Translations under genes and position numbers: made by a program
The notes under the pieces: model-generated
What the model was told of the DNA's origin: nothing
Seen by the model: the letters and a program-made list of their open reading frames with translations, nothing else
Databases searched by the model: none
Part shown: piece after piece, positions 1 through 8,017 of the stretch
How the letters are laid out: each line of letters starts with the position of its first letter
Position numbering within the stretch: the stretch's first letter is position 1
DNA from: Candidatus Heimdallarchaeota archaeon B3_Heim
GTDB lineage: Archaea; Asgardarchaeota; Heimdallarchaeia; Hodarchaeales; Hodarchaeaceae
Direction: 5' to 3'
Assembly (NCBI GenBank): GCA_003144275.1
Contig: NJBF01000035.1
Location: forward strand, 1-41,287
Length of the DNA: 41,287 nt

Positions 1-229
1 CAATTATGGTAAATATTTATCTTGAATTTTTCGATTCTTTTAAATTTTATTAAATAACTGATTTAATAGTATAATACAGTAAAGATATGGAAAGCAATAT
101 AAAATTTAAGCCGCATCCGGAATATCCTGTAAATCCTGTCTAAAAATAGCAATTTTTATGTTGGTAAAACACATCCTAAAAAGATGGGCTGACTACAAGG
201 CCAGAAAGAAATAAAAGGGAGTCTATAAA
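1..229. other. Non-coding left edge with bacterial-style intergenic motif
   Basis: No gene is seen. The first 100 bases are very AT-rich. At about 123-144 lies the motif ATCCTGTAAATCCTGTCT, a sequence I recognise as common between genes of many bacterial genomes. A purine-rich ribosome binding site (GGGAG) lies just before the next ATG. The motif supports a bacterial origin for this end of the window. Confidence 0.5.
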
Positions 230-541
230 ATGGCACTTACTCGCGAATTTAAAGAAACCGTTATGTTACGGGCAAAACAAGATCCGACTTTTAGGCAAGA
301 GCTAATCGTGGAAGCGACAAACGCCTTTTTAGATGGAGATGTAGACACTGGTAAAAACTTACTCAGAGATTACCTAAACGCAACTGAAGCGTTGCCGTCT
401 ATCGCCAAGGAGCTTGCCCAGGACGAAAAAAGCATACGGCGGATGATCGGCCCAAAAGGAAATCCGACCTTGCGCAATTTCGTTAATCTGTTAGGAGCCT
501 GTAAAAAACGAGAACATTTGACGCTGCATGTCTCAACTTGA
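230..541 (+). CDS. HI1420-family addiction-module antitoxin / HTH regulator, solitary
   Basis: This 103-residue protein matches my memory of the HI1420 (TIGR02684) antidote family: an N-terminal stretch with TREFKETV, the block GDVDTGKNLLRDYLNAT at about 36-52, then an HTH-like part with IAKELAQDEKSIRRMIGPKGNPT. Family members repress their own operon and neutralise a RelE/ParE-like (HI1419) toxin normally encoded just upstream. No toxin gene lies in the 229 bases upstream or in the 149 bases downstream, so this is an orphan antitoxin, possibly retained for regulation. A GGGAG ribosome binding site precedes the ATG. The family is mostly bacterial, which suggests transfer into this genome or a misjoined contig end. 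Confidence 0.75.
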   Translation: MALTREFKETVMLRAKQDPTFRQELIVEATNAFLDGDVDTGKNLLRDYLNATEALPSIAKELAQDEKSIRRMIGPKGNPTLRNFVNLLGACKKREHLTLHVST

Positions 542-574
542 AGGTGCAGAGGATTTATCTAACAAAATATTATT

Positions 575-648
575 GCCACCAAGACACAAAGACACGAAGT
601 TTTAATTAAAATAACATTTATTTTTTGTGGCTTGGTGCCTTTGTGGCT
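575..648. repeat. Imperfect inverted repeat, bacterial intergenic type
   Basis: Bases 575-599 (GCCACCAAGACACAAAGACA and following) and 625-648 (TTGTGGCTTGGTGCCTTTGT and following) are related as an imperfect inverted repeat around an AT-rich loop. The wording of these arms (caccaag, cacaaag) is that of a widespread bacterial intergenic repeat. It lies between the antitoxin stop and the 3' end of the fused gene and may work as a two-way terminator. Confidence 0.5.
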
Positions 649-690
649 ATTATTTCCGTTTTATCCAGGTTGGGGTAAGTGAATATTTAT

Positions 691-1419
691 CTAAGTTATT
701 TTAGTGCCGGTAGTAACAATTTCATTTACAAATGGATTATCCTTGTAATTGATATAATCATCTTCATCAAACGCTACCGGCTGAATATCAAAGTCATAGT
801 TTAAGGTGTGATCCAATAAAAAAGCTATGGCTTCAGCTCTCTCCAGGTTGGCAAAATCATCTGAAAAAACAGCAATATCTATATCACTGTCGCTTTTCCA
901 GTTACCTTTGGCATAGGAACCAAATAAAATTGCTGATTTTATCTTTATCTCTTTTGACAGATTTTTAATATAATCTGATATACCAATCAGGATGACGATA
1001 TCATATAGGGGTTCAAACTGTATCCATCTAACATCAGCGTAAAATATTTTTACGTTATCTAAAGTCTTAGTGTGTTGTTGAGTGCTTTTTGCTTGAAAAT
1101 AATTGTACTCTATGCAATCTACAGAGGTGAATTTTTCACCTAGATATCTTGTCATTGCACCACATCCAGAAGAAATGTCTAAAACGATGCTATCGGATGG
1201 TAGGTTAAAACACTCGATTATGTTGATCCTATTTATGCCCAATTGATGAGGAGATAACCATTCTTTTCCTGATCTTTGAGGATCCTCAGAATCATTGATT
1301 ATTTCGGGGAAATTTTGTTTATATTTCAAAGACTCTGGCAATACATAGAAGTTTTCTTTTTCATCATAATGAAATTCATGTAATTTAATTGTTGTATTTT
1401 CTTCCTTTCTCTTATTCAT
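691..1419 (-). CDS. Chimeric ORF: truncated SAM methyltransferase fused to nucleotidyltransferase domain
   Basis: The 242-residue ORF joins two unrelated parts. Residues 1 to about 150 are the first half of a class I SAM-dependent methyltransferase: SAM-binding motif I is VLDISSGCGAMTR (about 79-91), followed by an acidic strand end and YADVRW. The second half of that fold is missing. From about residue 152 the sequence is a minimal nucleotidyltransferase (MNT) domain: the signature GSYAKG followed by the metal-binding pair SDSDIDIAVF, at about 167-185. The join lies near nucleotides 960-975. The MNT part resembles bacterial toxin-antitoxin-type proteins. The methyltransferase part belongs with the biosynthetic operon that follows on the same strand. 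I infer a deletion or insertion that brought bacterial DNA next to a cut methyltransferase gene. Neither half is likely to work as in its family, although the MNT motif is intact. Confidence 0.7.
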   Translation of the reverse strand: MNKRKEENTTIKLHEFHYDEKENFYVLPESLKYKQNFPEIINDSEDPQRSGKEWLSPHQLGINRINIIECFNLPSDSIVLDISSGCGAMTRYLGEKFTSVDCIEYNYFQAKSTQQHTKTLDNVKIFYADVRWIQFEPLYDIVILIGISDYIKNLSKEIKIKSAILFGSYAKGNWKSDSDIDIAVFSDDFANLERAEAIAFLLDHTLNYDFDIQPVAFDEDDYINYKDNPFVNEIVTTGTKIT

Positions 1420-1462
1420 TATTCCTAACAGTCCTATAAATAGATACAGGTCAAATCGTAAT

Positions 1463-2605
1463 TCAAGATCCTTTTCTATACAGACTTAAGCTAGGGTCAT
1501 CTATGAGGAAAAATTGAGCAGGATCCATTCCTGATCCGCTGTAAAGGGGTAAATAAGTATAACGAAGTTCACAATTCTTGCAAAATCCAATGGGAGGTTC
1601 TTGTTGAATGTCTTCTCTTAATTCTTGCATTTTCTTACAATTCCAAATATCTTGAAATGATTGAGTGGCAATTGATCCCAATACATACTTTATGGGGAAA
1701 AAACAAGCCGATATTTCACCAGTCGGTTCTAAAAAGCTTTCTGTCCATAGAAAAAGACAAGGAGGCTTAATAAAATCTTGTTTTTTAGGACTAAATAATT
1801 TTTCTTTTCTTAAGGGGAATTTTCGTGGCAAATCGACCTTAACTCCCTTCTTAGATGCAATTCTGTAAGTTTCTTCAATACACTGATTTGAGAGAGTCTG
1901 ATGAAAAAATAAAGATTCCCTCCTCATTTCTTGATCATATATATATGCATGATACGCTTTGACATGTTCAGCTCCAATTTCAGATGCAAAATCTACCATT
2001 TTTGGCAGCTCCTTTATATTAGATCGCAATAGAGTCATTTGAAGGGTTAATTGAGGTTGTGAATCTTTTTCCAGAGATTTTCTTAATTCAAGAAAGCGAT
2101 CGATATTTGCTTTCAATCTTTCAAACGAAGCTCCCCTTCGAATAGATTCATATAAATTTCTCTCAACGGCATCAATTGATATTACAAGAGTGCTCATAAC
2201 AGGAAGTAAATCTAATATTTTATCATCAGTTAAATTTAGCCCATTCGTTGTCACATATAGTTTAACATCATATTCTTCAGCTTTTGAAATAATTGTGTAA
2301 AAATAACTTGAAAGGAATGGTTCCCCAACGGTTGTTGTTTCTGCTTCAATTAATGTTGGAAATACTTGATTTGCAAAGCTTTCAAATAAGTCTTGAGAAA
2401 GTTCATCTTTTTTCTTAATAATCCTTTTTGAAATGCTAGGATGACGATGAAATTGGCACATAATACACTGAAGATTACATTTATGGGTAGTATTCAGGGT
2501 TACACGGATAGGCATAGCAGGATTCTCTAATAATCCAAGGTTCCAAGCCTTTTCAGCATTTTCCTTATTCTTTTGTTTAAGAAGAAAGTAGCGGATTTTA
2601 TTCAA
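1463..2605 (-). CDS. Radical SAM enzyme with SPASM-type C-terminus
   Basis: The protein has 380 residues. The radical-SAM cluster motif CxxxCxxC is formed by C43, C47 and C50 in the context HKCNLQCIMC, after a short N-terminal helix. A (beta/alpha) core follows, with GEPFLSSYF for SAM binding. The C-terminus carries further cysteines (PPCLFLWTES, SACFFP, GFCKNCELRY), the pattern of a SPASM/Twitch auxiliary iron-sulfur domain. Such enzymes modify peptides, sugars or small molecules. It is one of two related enzymes in this operon (the other is at 5681-6709); the two share IMC in the first motif and similar lengths. It lies 42 bp from the histidine phosphatase gene on the same strand. The substrate cannot be told; the neighbours point to a carbohydrate or secondary-metabolite product. 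Confidence 0.85.
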   Translation of the reverse strand: MNKIRYFLLKQKNKENAEKAWNLGLLENPAMPIRVTLNTTHKCNLQCIMCQFHRHPSISKRIIKKKDELSQDLFESFANQVFPTLIEAETTTVGEPFLSSYFYTIISKAEEYDVKLYVTTNGLNLTDDKILDLLPVMSTLVISIDAVERNLYESIRRGASFERLKANIDRFLELRKSLEKDSQPQLTLQMTLLRSNIKELPKMVDFASEIGAEHVKAYHAYIYDQEMRRESLFFHQTLSNQCIEETYRIASKKGVKVDLPRKFPLRKEKLFSPKKQDFIKPPCLFLWTESFLEPTGEISACFFPIKYVLGSIATQSFQDIWNCKKMQELREDIQQEPPIGFCKNCELRYTYLPLYSGSGMDPAQFFLIDDPSLSLYRKGS

Positions 2606-2647
2606 TTTTTATACCATTTTCTTGATTGAAGATATTTAAAGAAACAC

Positions 2648-3223
2648 TTAAAGATATTGGTTACCAGGAATAGGTAAGACAAGCATTGGTCGCCATTTTT
2701 TAGATACAATTATAATTACATAAGCAGTATTTTCAATAGCTAGAAAGAATCCTTTCTGAGGCAATCCAAGGATCTCTGTTATCAAAAAAGTCATTAGTCT
2801 TCCATGAGTGATAAGTACAGGCCTTTTTTCCCCATTTAATGGTGTGAATTCAGACTTTAACCAGATTACTAACTTTTCAACTCTATTCGTGAGATCCTGA
2901 TATGTTTCTCCCCCATTATAACTTTCATTTGAATTAATATATCCTTTAGAATTCATAAAGGTAATATTGTTATTGATATTTCCTGAAAACTGTTCATCTA
3001 ATAATTCATTCTCAATAATATTGATATCACAAAACTGAGAAACGATATTTGCAGTTTCTATGGATCTTTTTAACGTACTGCAAATTATATGTGTAGGATT
3101 AAAACTTTTTACTACCATAGAAAGTTTTTTTGCCTGTTTCTTTCCAATTACGGTAAGGCCTCGTGTTTTATTATCATTAGGTGGCCCAATATCTTCTGCA
3201 TGACGTGCAATGAGAATTCTCAT
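2648..3223 (-). CDS. Histidine phosphatase (phosphoglycerate mutase-like)
   Basis: The 191-residue protein belongs to the histidine phosphatase superfamily (branch 1). The catalytic motif, usually RHG, is R7-H8-A9. A second arginine lies in STLKRSIETA, and the second histidine is in the C-terminal motif VLITHGR. These enzymes hydrolyse phosphomonoesters through a phosphohistidine. The gene starts 4 bp after the carbamoyltransferase stop, so the two are translationally coupled and probably act in one pathway, for example by dephosphorylating a sugar phosphate intermediate. RHA instead of RHG is a conservative change seen in some members. The substrate is not predictable. Confidence 0.85.
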   Translation of the reverse strand: MRILIARHAEDIGPPNDNKTRGLTVIGKKQAKKLSMVVKSFNPTHIICSTLKRSIETANIVSQFCDINIIENELLDEQFSGNINNNITFMNSKGYINSNESYNGGETYQDLTNRVEKLVIWLKSEFTPLNGEKRPVLITHGRLMTFLITEILGLPQKGFFLAIENTAYVIIIVSKKWRPMLVLPIPGNQYL

Positions 3224-3227
3224 CCAT

Positions 3228-4883
3228 TTACCTCAAAGTAATATATTCATTTCCTAATATTACTCCATCCAAACCCAAATTCTGCGCTGAATTAAGAGCA
3301 TCCTGTTTTGTATGGACAATTGGTTCTCCAGCCATGTTAAATGAAGTATTTATCAAACAAGGAATATCAAAATCATCTCGCATGGTTTTGAGGATATCAA
3401 TTAACATTCTTTGCTCTACATTCTCATCTGGAACAACTTGAGCTCGACTTGTTCCATCACAATGAATAACTGCAGGAATTTTCTCTCGTATTTGCTCTTT
3501 TACCTGAAATTCATAGAGCATATAGTTCATCAATTGAGAACAAATATAATCTTGAAACAGATTTTCTAATTCGCTTTCTAGTACAACTGGGGCTAGTGGT
3601 CGATACCATTCTCTTTTTTTAATTTGCATACTAACTAAGTCTTTCATATGTTTCAAACAAGGATTTGCTAAAATTGAACGATGACCTAAAGCCCTTGGTC
3701 CAGCCTCAGCATCCCCCCAACAGACTCCTATTACTGCACCTTTTGATAGATCTTTGCATACTTTATCTATGGAATAATTGGGGGAATATGATTCTCTTTC
3801 CAATCCATAGTTGTTTAGGTAAGGGTTTAATGAATTTGATATCTCATTTCCCCTTTTCCAATATAAAAAAGCCACAACTCCGAGAGATAATCCTGAGTCA
3901 CCTGCAGGAGGAGGAATCGAAACTTCATCAAATAAACGAGAATTAATAATCACCGAATTTAATTTGATGTTCAAGGCCGCACCACCCGCATAGTATAAGA
4001 ACTTAGCATCAGTATTATGCTGATGTTTTTGAATAAAATTGAATATTTTTTCTTCAAAGTGTTTTTGCATACAAGCTGCAATGTTAAAATTCATCTGGTG
4101 ATCTTGAATAATTGTATCTTTATCGTACCCGAATAAATCTTTAGCTTCCTGAATAAACTGATCTTGTGAGAATTCATTGTAGTCTCTAAAGAAATCTCTT
4201 GACCGTAACCAAGATAATAATTCATCTGATCCACTTCCATAGGATGCAAAACCCATTAATTTTCCAGGCATACTGAAATGATGTAAACGATTTATTTTCA
4301 GAATATCAAAGGTGAGATCGTTATATGAGAAATTCAATAACGCATGATGGAAAACAGTTGTATGCTCCAATAATTCAATATGATTGTTTTGAAAATACCA
4401 TGCAGTCGCGTTAGATACTGAAGCGGCCCCATCCACATGAACTAGCAATGAATTGTTATTGAACTTGCCATAGAAAGGAATAAGGGAGAAGATATGTGCT
4501 AATTCGTGAGGGACTACTATAGCTGTCACTTTTTGATCTAGAATCCTACCTGGTATTTTGACAGGCTCTAAAGTATTTGTTCCGTCATTTCGAAATTCAA
4601 CTTCATTATTTGTACTCAGAATATTGTTATCTGAATGTTTAAAGAAGTCCTTTGATTCTAACGAGAAAGTGTTTGCATAGCCTATTTCTAAATCACCAAT
4701 ATCGACCTCTAAATCCAAGAGTATTTTACTAAGCTGATTAGGCATATCATTATCATGTTTTCGACGGCTAATTCGCTCAAGCTGAATATAGGTATTGATT
4801 GAATCATCTATACATATAGCTGCCGAATGATCATGTGTCCATTGATTTTTCTGGCCAAAAAAGCCAAGAATTGTCTGATTCAT
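3228..4883 (-). CDS. Carbamoyltransferase of the NodU/CmcH/TobZ family
   Basis: The protein has 551 residues, the usual family length. The N-terminal Kae1-like ATPase domain carries the metal-binding start THDHSAA (about 16-22), HELAHIFS, DGAASVSNA and GGAALNIKLNS. The C-terminal YrdC-like domain has AEAGPRALGHRSI, REWYRPLAPV and INTSFNMAGEP, all hallmark blocks. Family members use carbamoyl phosphate and ATP to make a carbamoyl-adenylate and pass the carbamoyl group to a hydroxyl of a sugar or antibiotic scaffold, as in Nod factors, cephamycin and tobramycin. It sits centrally in a minus-strand operon with a glycosyltransferase, an epimerase and two radical-SAM enzymes, which strongly suggests carbamoylation of a glycan or a small glycosylated product. 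Confidence 0.92.
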   Translation of the reverse strand: MNQTILGFFGQKNQWTHDHSAAICIDDSINTYIQLERISRRKHDNDMPNQLSKILLDLEVDIGDLEIGYANTFSLESKDFFKHSDNNILSTNNEVEFRNDGTNTLEPVKIPGRILDQKVTAIVVPHELAHIFSLIPFYGKFNNNSLLVHVDGAASVSNATAWYFQNNHIELLEHTTVFHHALLNFSYNDLTFDILKINRLHHFSMPGKLMGFASYGSGSDELLSWLRSRDFFRDYNEFSQDQFIQEAKDLFGYDKDTIIQDHQMNFNIAACMQKHFEEKIFNFIQKHQHNTDAKFLYYAGGAALNIKLNSVIINSRLFDEVSIPPPAGDSGLSLGVVAFLYWKRGNEISNSLNPYLNNYGLERESYSPNYSIDKVCKDLSKGAVIGVCWGDAEAGPRALGHRSILANPCLKHMKDLVSMQIKKREWYRPLAPVVLESELENLFQDYICSQLMNYMLYEFQVKEQIREKIPAVIHCDGTSRAQVVPDENVEQRMLIDILKTMRDDFDIPCLINTSFNMAGEPIVHTKQDALNSAQNLGLDGVILGNEYITLR

Positions 4884-4957
4884 CTATGCAAACTCAATAC
4901 AAGATATAATTACTTGAAGTTGATAATTCAGAAGAATATACGAATGTCGTGACATAA

Positions 4958-5674
4958 TTATTTTTCCTTAATCCACACTGTGTGAATCCATTTACCTTGT
5001 TCATTTATAACGCCTACTTCCCCATTATAACGATGAACCAAGGATTGTCCATTATAAAATGGTTCAACCATTAGATATTTCTCTGTATAAACTGGATTTC
5101 CGTTTACATCTATATGGAACCATCCATTTCTCTCGTGTGCTCTTGCAAATCCTTTATGATACACATCGAGATCCTCAAACATCTTATTATGAATTATTTT
5201 TCCTTGAGGATCGATATGTGTACATAATCCATTCTTTAACCGTACAACCGCAATTCCATCTCGAAAATCACCTGCATAGAGATGTTTTTCTGAATAGAGA
5301 GGACTCCCTTGCATGTCTATATGGAAGTAATATCCCTTTTTATCTCGTATCGCGCAGTATCCATATTGATAATTACCAACCCATGAATGACGTTCATTGT
5401 AAACATATTCACCACTTGGATTAATATGGGTCCATCCGTTTTGGGTAATTACTGCAGCCAACGAATAATAGAACCCAAATGTAGCTATGAATCTCTTTCT
5501 GTAAGCTGGGGTTCCATCCATCCTTATATGGTAGGTACCTGTATCATCATAAACGGGTGCAAATCCAGGAGGATGAAATTTCAGTACTTTTCGAAAACGT
5601 TGTGAATACATAGGTTTCCTTTTATAGAGGTGATGAGATTCATCACTCGCAATTATTATGTCCTTTAAATCCAT
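4958..5674 (-). CDS. WG-repeat protein
   Basis: The 238-residue protein is built of about six repeats of 34-35 residues. The repeat core (G, aromatic or T, H-I-D, then G and a basic end) recurs near residues 46, 80, 114, 149, 184 and 218, with examples GWTHINPSGEYVY, GYYFHIDMQGSPLY and GWFHIDVNGNPVY. This is the WG (KWG) repeat family, probably a beta-propeller-like or solenoid fold used for binding. No signal peptide or membrane segment is visible. The gene begins 6 bp after the upstream radical-SAM stop, so it belongs to the operon. It may be a scaffold or substrate-binding partner of the radical-SAM enzymes; that role is inference from position only. Confidence 0.8.
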   Translation of the reverse strand: MDLKDIIIASDESHHLYKRKPMYSQRFRKVLKFHPPGFAPVYDDTGTYHIRMDGTPAYRKRFIATFGFYYSLAAVITQNGWTHINPSGEYVYNERHSWVGNYQYGYCAIRDKKGYYFHIDMQGSPLYSEKHLYAGDFRDGIAVVRLKNGLCTHIDPQGKIIHNKMFEDLDVYHKGFARAHERNGWFHIDVNGNPVYTEKYLMVEPFYNGQSLVHRYNGEVGVINEQGKWIHTVWIKEK

Positions 5675-5680
5675 AGAATA

Positions 5681-6709
5681 TCACTTTTCAGTTGGTTGTC
5701 GCATTAAACACTGTTGACATAAAGGATAAGATAAATAACTTGTCAGAAGGGATTTATACTTATCACTATTCCAGATTGATGTAAAATTTTTTTCAGAAAT
5801 GTTGCCAAAAAATCCCAATTTCCTTCTCTGAGTATCAGGAGCACAACATGGATCAAATCTCCCCGTTGCTGAGATCCAAGCTTCTTGACCAAGGAAAGGA
5901 CATAGGCCATCAGGTATTTTTGGATAATCTAAATTTAAGAATTTAAAATTTTCAAGTTTAATTTTCCTACCCGTCTTTAATCTGTATTTATCAACCATCT
6001 GATGAGCTTTTTTTACCATCAAATTCCATCCTTCAGCTTTTTCTGGTTCTCTCAAAGATAGAGGTTGAATTTCTGGAAAATGAACCCATAAATGATGTCC
6101 TTTAATTCTTTCTATCCCTAACTTTACGGCAAGAATGATTAACTCAGGTATTTCAGCAAGATTTTTATCCATAAATGTCATCTGAAGAGTGATTGAGCAA
6201 GATGTCCCTATTTCGTTAACAATTTCGTCTCTAACTTGAATAAAATCCTTTAGATTTTGAAGATTTTTGGAAAATCGTGTTCCTTTCATTATAGCTTCTT
6301 GAGTTGATGCTGTTGCCCCATTCCATGAAATTTTTATATCACTAGCAACAGGTATGATTTTTTGAGCCCAAATCTTTGCTCCAAGTCTTGGGAATGTACC
6401 ATTTGTAGTCAAATTTAATTTAAGATTATAATGATGACAATAATCAAGTATTTTATCAAATTTTTGATATAACAATGGTTCTCCCATCGTTGATGGTACA
6501 ATTTCCTTCAACCCCTTATTGCTAATCTCATCAAGAACGCTTTTAATGAACTCTAGTGGCATTTGTTCTTTTTTACTATTATTTTCCTTCTCTGTGTAAT
6601 CACGATGGTAATCACTGTGTTGTTCACACATAATACAATGAAGATTGCAATCATCAGGATTTGTGTCAAAAGTAACTCGCCAAGGAACCTTTAGATGTTT
6701 AAGATTCAT
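5681..6709 (-). CDS. Radical SAM enzyme with SPASM-type C-terminus (second copy in operon)
   Basis: The protein has 342 residues from the ATG at 6709; a TTG one codon earlier is less likely. The cluster motif is DDCNLHCIMCEQ, with C21, C25 and C28. TMGEPLLY supplies the SAM-binding glycine. The C-terminal region has CPFLGQEAW, DPCCAPD and YPLCQQCL, typical of a SPASM domain with auxiliary clusters. It resembles the enzyme at 1463-2605 in layout but is clearly diverged, so the two probably perform successive steps. The start lies 3 nt after the stop of the glycosyltransferase gene, giving tight coupling. The substrate is unknown. Confidence 0.85.
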   Translation of the reverse strand: MNLKHLKVPWRVTFDTNPDDCNLHCIMCEQHSDYHRDYTEKENNSKKEQMPLEFIKSVLDEISNKGLKEIVPSTMGEPLLYQKFDKILDYCHHYNLKLNLTTNGTFPRLGAKIWAQKIIPVASDIKISWNGATASTQEAIMKGTRFSKNLQNLKDFIQVRDEIVNEIGTSCSITLQMTFMDKNLAEIPELIILAVKLGIERIKGHHLWVHFPEIQPLSLREPEKAEGWNLMVKKAHQMVDKYRLKTGRKIKLENFKFLNLDYPKIPDGLCPFLGQEAWISATGRFDPCCAPDTQRRKLGFFGNISEKNFTSIWNSDKYKSLLTSYLSYPLCQQCLMRQPTEK

Positions 6710-6712
6710 CAA

Positions 6713-8017
6713 CTATTGATTCACTTCAATTAATCTTTCGTATATTTTCTCGAGCTCTTTTACATGTTCGTCAATGGATATAATATCACCAGATTCAGAA
6801 TATAAATATCCCCTTGCTCCTAACTGCTTCAGCTGCCCGGGATTCTTGATACAAAATTGCATCTGAGACGCGAGATCGGCAATATCTCGATGTTTGAAGA
6901 GTATGCCATTCTGCTTATGAGCAACGTATTCTTTCATCCCCCCATAGTCAGCTGTGATAACTGGTACTCGAGCTTGTTGTGCCTCATGGATTACTAATGG
7001 AGAATTCTCATCCCAAATTGAGGGTACTACGATCGCATCTACTCTATTAAAGACCTTTTCCATTATATCTTCATTTTGATATTCAGGAAACCATCCTATT
7101 TGTTCCTGTTTTGCTTCTGGAAGCTTCTTAACAATATCCCCTAACGCGGATGTATTTTGGGGACGCGATCGACCATATATTCTCAACCTAGTATCCCCTT
7201 TTACTTTTCCAAAAGATTTAATTAAAAGATGTATGCCTTTTGCGGGAATGTGAGTACCAATATATCCAAAAACAAAGCTTTCTTCCTTATTTCTTGTTCG
7301 ATTCCTTAATCGGTTAATTTCAAAACCATAATCTAAATAGACAATTTTTTCTATAGGGATATTAAATTCGTTTACAAACCGATTGTATAAATGTTTAGAA
7401 GGTGCAACAAACATTTGAACTTTCTTAATTATTTCTTTTATATGCTCCATTCTCTGATGTATCCAGTTCGTCCAGTATTGGATATCTCGTTCTAATGATC
7501 CTTCTAAACCAGTATAATATCGTGAATAACAAGACTTAGCACATTTATTATCTTCTTGACCAGTACACAAGTTCCATAGTGGATATTCTCCTAAACCGAT
7601 TTGTAAAAATTGTCCACGGGGGCACATTAACCAAAAATCGTGCAGCGTAAAGAGAATTGGAATGTTGTGAGAATTTAAAACTTCAACCATTGAAGTAGAT
7701 AAATGATTGAGATGTCCTATATGTGCGAGATCTGGTTTCGACTCATTTATACAGGATGAAAGGGCATCATCGAGCTTCACATGCCTATAACGATCTTTAT
7801 CCCTTGCCATGTTAACTTGGTAAACCGTAATACGTGGATCTAAAGTATCTATTGACTCTTTTATCTCATAATCTTGTAAAAAAGGATTTTCAAAACGTGT
7901 AAACACGCTTACCTGATGATTCGCCCTCATCAATCCATGTGTTAGCATACGGGAATATACTTCTGATCCCGCGTTAAATAATGGAGGATAACCATGTATT
8001 ATTTTCAGAATTCTTAT
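6713..8017 (-). CDS. GT4-family glycosyltransferase with no canonical start codon
   Basis: The C-terminal Rossmann domain of a GT4 (glycogen synthase-like) glycosyltransferase is clear: FGYIGTHIPAKGIHLLI, then a nucleotide-sugar binding region with PSIWDENSPLVIHEAQ, where E is the family catalytic-loop acid. The first ATG is at 7948 and would give 411 residues, but the reading frame is open for 23 more codons back to 8017 and encodes RILKIIHGYPPLFNAGSE, the expected first beta strand and donor loop of the family. The only codons there are ATA (8017), ATT (8011) and CTG (8008), right after the TGA of the epimerase gene, with a strong GGGGGG sequence just upstream. Translation probably starts at one of these, or the start has mutated. 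The enzyme transfers a sugar to an unknown acceptor. Confidence 0.85.
   Translation of the reverse strand: MRILKIIHGYPPLFNAGSEVYSRMLTHGLMRANHQVSVFTRFENPFLQDYEIKESIDTLDPRITVYQVNMARDKDRYRHVKLDDALSSCINESKPDLAHIGHLNHLSTSMVEVLNSHNIPILFTLHDFWLMCPRGQFLQIGLGEYPLWNLCTGQEDNKCAKSCYSRYYTGLEGSLERDIQYWTNWIHQRMEHIKEIIKKVQMFVAPSKHLYNRFVNEFNIPIEKIVYLDYGFEINRLRNRTRNKEESFVFGYIGTHIPAKGIHLLIKSFGKVKGDTRLRIYGRSRPQNTSALGDIVKKLPEAKQEQIGWFPEYQNEDIMEKVFNRVDAIVVPSIWDENSPLVIHEAQQARVPVITADYGGMKEYVAHKQNGILFKHRDIADLASQMQFCIKNPGQLKQLGARGYLYSESGDIISIDEHVKELEKIYERLIEVNQ

Noticed and set aside
5059..5605. Plus-strand frames opposite the WG-repeat gene
   Set aside because: The minus strand shows regular 34-35-residue repeats; the opposite frames only mirror that periodicity.
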